Source: Prunus persica
Lineage: Eukaryota; Streptophyta; Magnoliopsida; Rosales; Rosaceae
NCBI RefSeq assembly: GCF_000346465.2
Contig: NC_034009.1
Location: 32,467,251-32,531,250, forward strand
DNA length: 64,000 nt
Direction of reading: 5' to 3'
Shown: positions 61,032-64,000 of the stretch, piece by piece
Layout of the letters: the number at the start of each line of letters is the position of its first letter
How positions within the stretch are numbered: the first letter of the stretch is position 1
Notes under the pieces: model-generated
The model's input: only the letters and a program-made list of their open reading frames with translations
What the model was told of the DNA's origin: nothing
Database searches by the model: none
Position numbers and translations under genes: made by a program

Positions 61032-63620
61032 ATTTCTCCATTTCCTTAACATTCCTTTTCCCCCTCTCTGTTTACGCATTACAATTTCTAGTCTCTAAAT
61101 AAATAAATTTGGAATGCTTCTTTTCTGAATTCGGGGAGTGGTAGGGGTTGGGGTGAGTTTTCCATGATAATGTCCACACGGTTTGAGGAATTAGGCACTT
61201 TCGCAAACAAGGCTCTTAAAAGGTGCATACTTGCTGGCAGTGGCAACCATCAAAGTATCAAGGATCTTTTTGTAGATCCCATCCCCATAAGAAACAATAA
61301 TAGACCTCTTAGGACTAAAGAAGAAAACTCTACTTTTTCTTTGAGAGTCGGATTCCTAGTGGTTGGTTGCCCAGTTGGAATTGGATTACAATGACCGATA
61401 TTAAGCGCCGGGAAGGGAGAGAAGAAGAGAAGTAAGAAAATAATGTGCTTGAATTGAATGAGACAGACATGCTTAAACACTTTACAATTCTTGTTGGAAT
61501 TTGTTCTTCATGTAACGGCTACCGCATTACACCATGCTATATTGTCTTGTATTGTGTGTCTGTTCAATTTATAATGTTGTCATCAAAAGTGCCTCATCAC
61601 ACTTTAATTTTTAGACCTTTTTAATTTTCAGTTTGTGAAGACTCTTGCCAAAAATTCCATGCTTTCTAAGAATCCAAGGCAACTACAATTTGAGGCAGAT
61701 ATTAATCGTCTCTTCCTATATACCAGGTTGGTGTCACATGAGCATCTTCGATATGAAAGCCCACTATTAATGTTTTCACCATTGAAGTCCTTCAGTTGCC
61801 AAAAGCTTACATTACTTTCTTGTTATAAACCTAGTCTGACAATTCGATATTAAATTTCAAGTAATTTCAATGTTGAATTTCAATGCAGCTTCATTGTCAA
61901 TATAGGTGCTGCTACCTTTCCCACTCTGATATTTTTGCATGCTGCATCACTTTTTCTTTTGAGTTATCTTGGATGTTGATTATGAAAAACTTGTATATCC
62001 AGCTACAATCGCTTGGGAAGGAATGCTGATGAAGCAGATGTGGATGAGATCATTGACATGGCTAGTAAAGCCCCTGTTGCTGATCAACAGAAGCAAGTCC
62101 AAGAAAACATTCATCTCCAAATTAAAAGCTTCTGCATGTCTATGGATGAACTTCTTCTCCCTGATGTTAAGAAGATAAATGAGGGAATTGAATCATCTGA
62201 ACAATCAAATCCTGCTCCTCGACGAAGTGGTCTCAGTTTTGCTATTGGCAGGAATACTCCATCAGTTAAACATCATGGTGAGGTTTTTTCTTTCTTTTTG
62301 CCAATCTTATTCATCTCTTCTCAGCAATTTTCTGAAAGTTCGAATCCGATCTTAACTTGCATCTGGTACACTTTCGGACTTCCCCGACCTGTGGTTAAAA
62401 TAGTTGAAGTTTAATGTTTTGTGGACTTAAGTGATGTTAGTTCTTTTACTTGTTTGCTGTATTAAATGAAATTAATTCATCTCATCAGACTAATCCCAGT
62501 GAGTAGAGTTCAGTTCGTTTTGGTTGGTTTTAGAGAAACGCTGGGTTTCGCCTAAATAGTTAAGTGCAAGTCATGTCATAGCTGAAGAAGCAGCAAATAA
62601 ATTTCCACATTTGTGCCTTCTTGGGAGATTGATTGTTTAAATAAATCCATGTGATAACCAAATCATTCATCTCAATTCTGCTTTCTTTTCCCCTTAATTA
62701 TTTAAGCACAAGAAATTACCACTCTTTGATTTTCTGATTGCTGAAGATTTCTGTTTTTACTTTATGGCTTTTTAATTCAGTACTGATTAGTTATGATTTT
62801 CAGCGCAGATGTGCCCGAGACAAGGCCATTAGAGCGTGCTGATGTCTCTCAAAGATTAAAAGATCTCATTGGCTACACGCTTGATATCAAACCTTCTCAA
62901 ATACCTCACAAGGAAGCAGGCCAAGGTTTATTTCTAAATGGCGAATGTGATGTTGGTGCTGTGGTGGCCATGTACCCTGGTGTAATATATTCCCCTGCTT
63001 ATTACCGCTACATTCCTGGGTACCCAAGAGTTAATGCACAAAACTCGTATCTGATCACAAGGTATGACGGGACTGTGATCAATGCACAACCTTGGGGTTT
63101 TGGGGGTGAAACCCGTGATTTTTGGGATGGTTTTACTGTACCAGAAATTAGGCCTAATATGCAGGGAGGTGAGAAAGGTCCAGACCGGTTCTGGAAACTC
63201 CTTAGTAAGCCTTTGGATCAAAGGCAACTGGGAAATAGGGGCAACATTCTAGAGGGGAGGAACCCATTAGCTTTGGCTCATTTTGCCAACCACCCTGCAA
63301 AGGATATGGCCCCAAATGTTATGATTTGCCCTTATGACTTCCCATTGACCGAAAATGAAATGAGAGTCTATATTCCAAACGTGGTATTTGGAGATGCAGA
63401 AGAAGTGAAGATGAAGAGATTTGGCAGCTTTTGGTTCAAACTTGGGGGTTCAAGAAATGGCGGATCAGATATTCCTGTTTTGAAGACTCTTGTTCTGGTG
63501 GCTACAAGGGCACTTTGTGATGAAGAAGTTCTTCTGAACTATAGGTTGAGCAACTCTAAGCGTCGGCCAGAGTGGTATACTCCTGTTGACGAGGAGGAGG
63601 ATCGAAGGAGGTGGAGCTAA
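60938..63620 (+). CDS. SETD9-like (C5orf35-type) SET-domain protein
   Basis: Four exons, 60938-60967, 61632-61726, 62003-62277 and 62809-63620, join in phase to give 403 aa. The first exon encodes only [10 protein letters not shown]. The N-terminal third is helical and charged. The last exon holds a divergent SET fold: entry [21 protein letters not shown], an [11 protein letters not shown] segment at the NHxxxPN-like position, and [14 protein letters not shown] in place of the usual ExLxxDY end. Human SETD9 and its plant relative At5g23200 share this architecture. Methyltransferase activity is not established for the plant proteins, so no substrate is proposed. The exon 4 acceptor is the second of two nearby AGs (CAGCGCAG|AT), chosen because only it keeps the frame. 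A 664-bp first intron contains a CT microsatellite. Confidence 0.85.
60990..61029. repeat. (CT)n microsatellite, SETD9-like intron 1
   Basis: About 20 CT units lie 22 bp after the exon 1 donor. Confidence 0.95.
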
Positions 63621-64000
63621 GTTTTGTTAAAGTTGGCATCTTGTGTTTTATGCGTTACGTCCATGCAGGATGGTTCCCTCTTCTATTCTAAACATGAGTG
63701 TACTACTTTTGGTTCTTGCTTGGTTTCTCTGTTTTGAGTTTTGAAGACCCGAAAGGCTGAAAGTTATCAAGACTTGCTTTACCTGATGAATATGGTTATC
63801 TTTATTTACTGAAATCATGATGCATACACTTCTCTGTGAGAAATATAGGCTTTCGCTCTGTCAATTTCACCACATGCTCACACAATGGAATGTCCAAACC
63901 GTACAAAGCATTCACAAGTTGGTTTACTATGGTCTTTCCCATTCGTCTCTGTTTCATTGAATTGAGACTTGTTTTCTTAGAGAGGAGGAAGTCAGAAAAG
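63621..64000 (+). other. Probable 3' UTR and downstream region of the SETD9-like gene
   Basis: This is non-coding sequence of normal complexity after the stop codon. No further gene start is visible before the window ends. Confidence 0.5.

Noticed and set aside
60654..61079. 141-codon minus-strand frame ending in repeated Arg-Glu
   Set aside because: It reads through the CT microsatellite and is antisense to exon 1 and the 5' UTR of the SETD9-like gene.

Overview
The window is eukaryotic plant nuclear DNA. It has spliced genes with GT-AG introns, AT-rich intergenic sequence, many miniature transposons, GA/CT microsatellites and one 100-base N scaffold gap. Protein similarity points to a woody eudicot, probably a rosid such as Rosaceae/Prunus; that assignment is inference.

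The gene backbone is the C-terminal end of a LysM-domain protein (+, 2-613), a HUA2-type PWWP/CID regulator (-, 6180-15347, 11 exons), mitochondrial ClpP2 (-, 16739-19519), a plant-specific one-pass membrane protein (-, 23326-24677), a CYP86B1-type P450 (-, 49039-51024), a SCPL34-type serine carboxypeptidase (+, 55410-59479) and a SETD9-like protein (+, 60938-63620). From memory, the Arabidopsis counterparts all lie in the At5g23130-At5g23210 interval, so this is a conserved microsyntenic block. All exon chains were assembled by hand, and reading phase closes in every one.

Between 24.7 and 49 kb the block is expanded by repeats and by a gene not expected there: an HD-domain phosphohydrolase present twice in direct orientation (28567-30886 and 45187-47495), each inside a ~3.2 kb duplicated segment whose starts lie ~16.6 kb apart. 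The second copy has lost one histidine of the HDxxHxxRV motif. The interval between the copies holds nested Mutator-like foldback elements with a perfect 10-bp target duplication, a 3.5 kb LTR-like non-coding element containing the gap, a Harbinger-like MITE with a TAA duplication, a decayed Ty1/copia polymerase, a PLAC8-type pseudogene abutting a MITE, a CACTA terminus and a large inverted repeat.

Further repeats lie at 20.0-21.8 kb (a relative of the 3.5 kb element with two internal tandem arrays), 52.4-53.5 kb (a plant-mobile-domain pseudogene with tandem arrays) and 54.2/59.6-60.1 kb (three Helitron-like elements, two joined head to tail). The retained genes are ordinary housekeeping, developmental or cell-wall genes and do not form one pathway. 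No previously undescribed biological system is evident. The most informative features are the HD-gene duplication, the nested transposon record and a fossil duplication inside the HUA2 gene.
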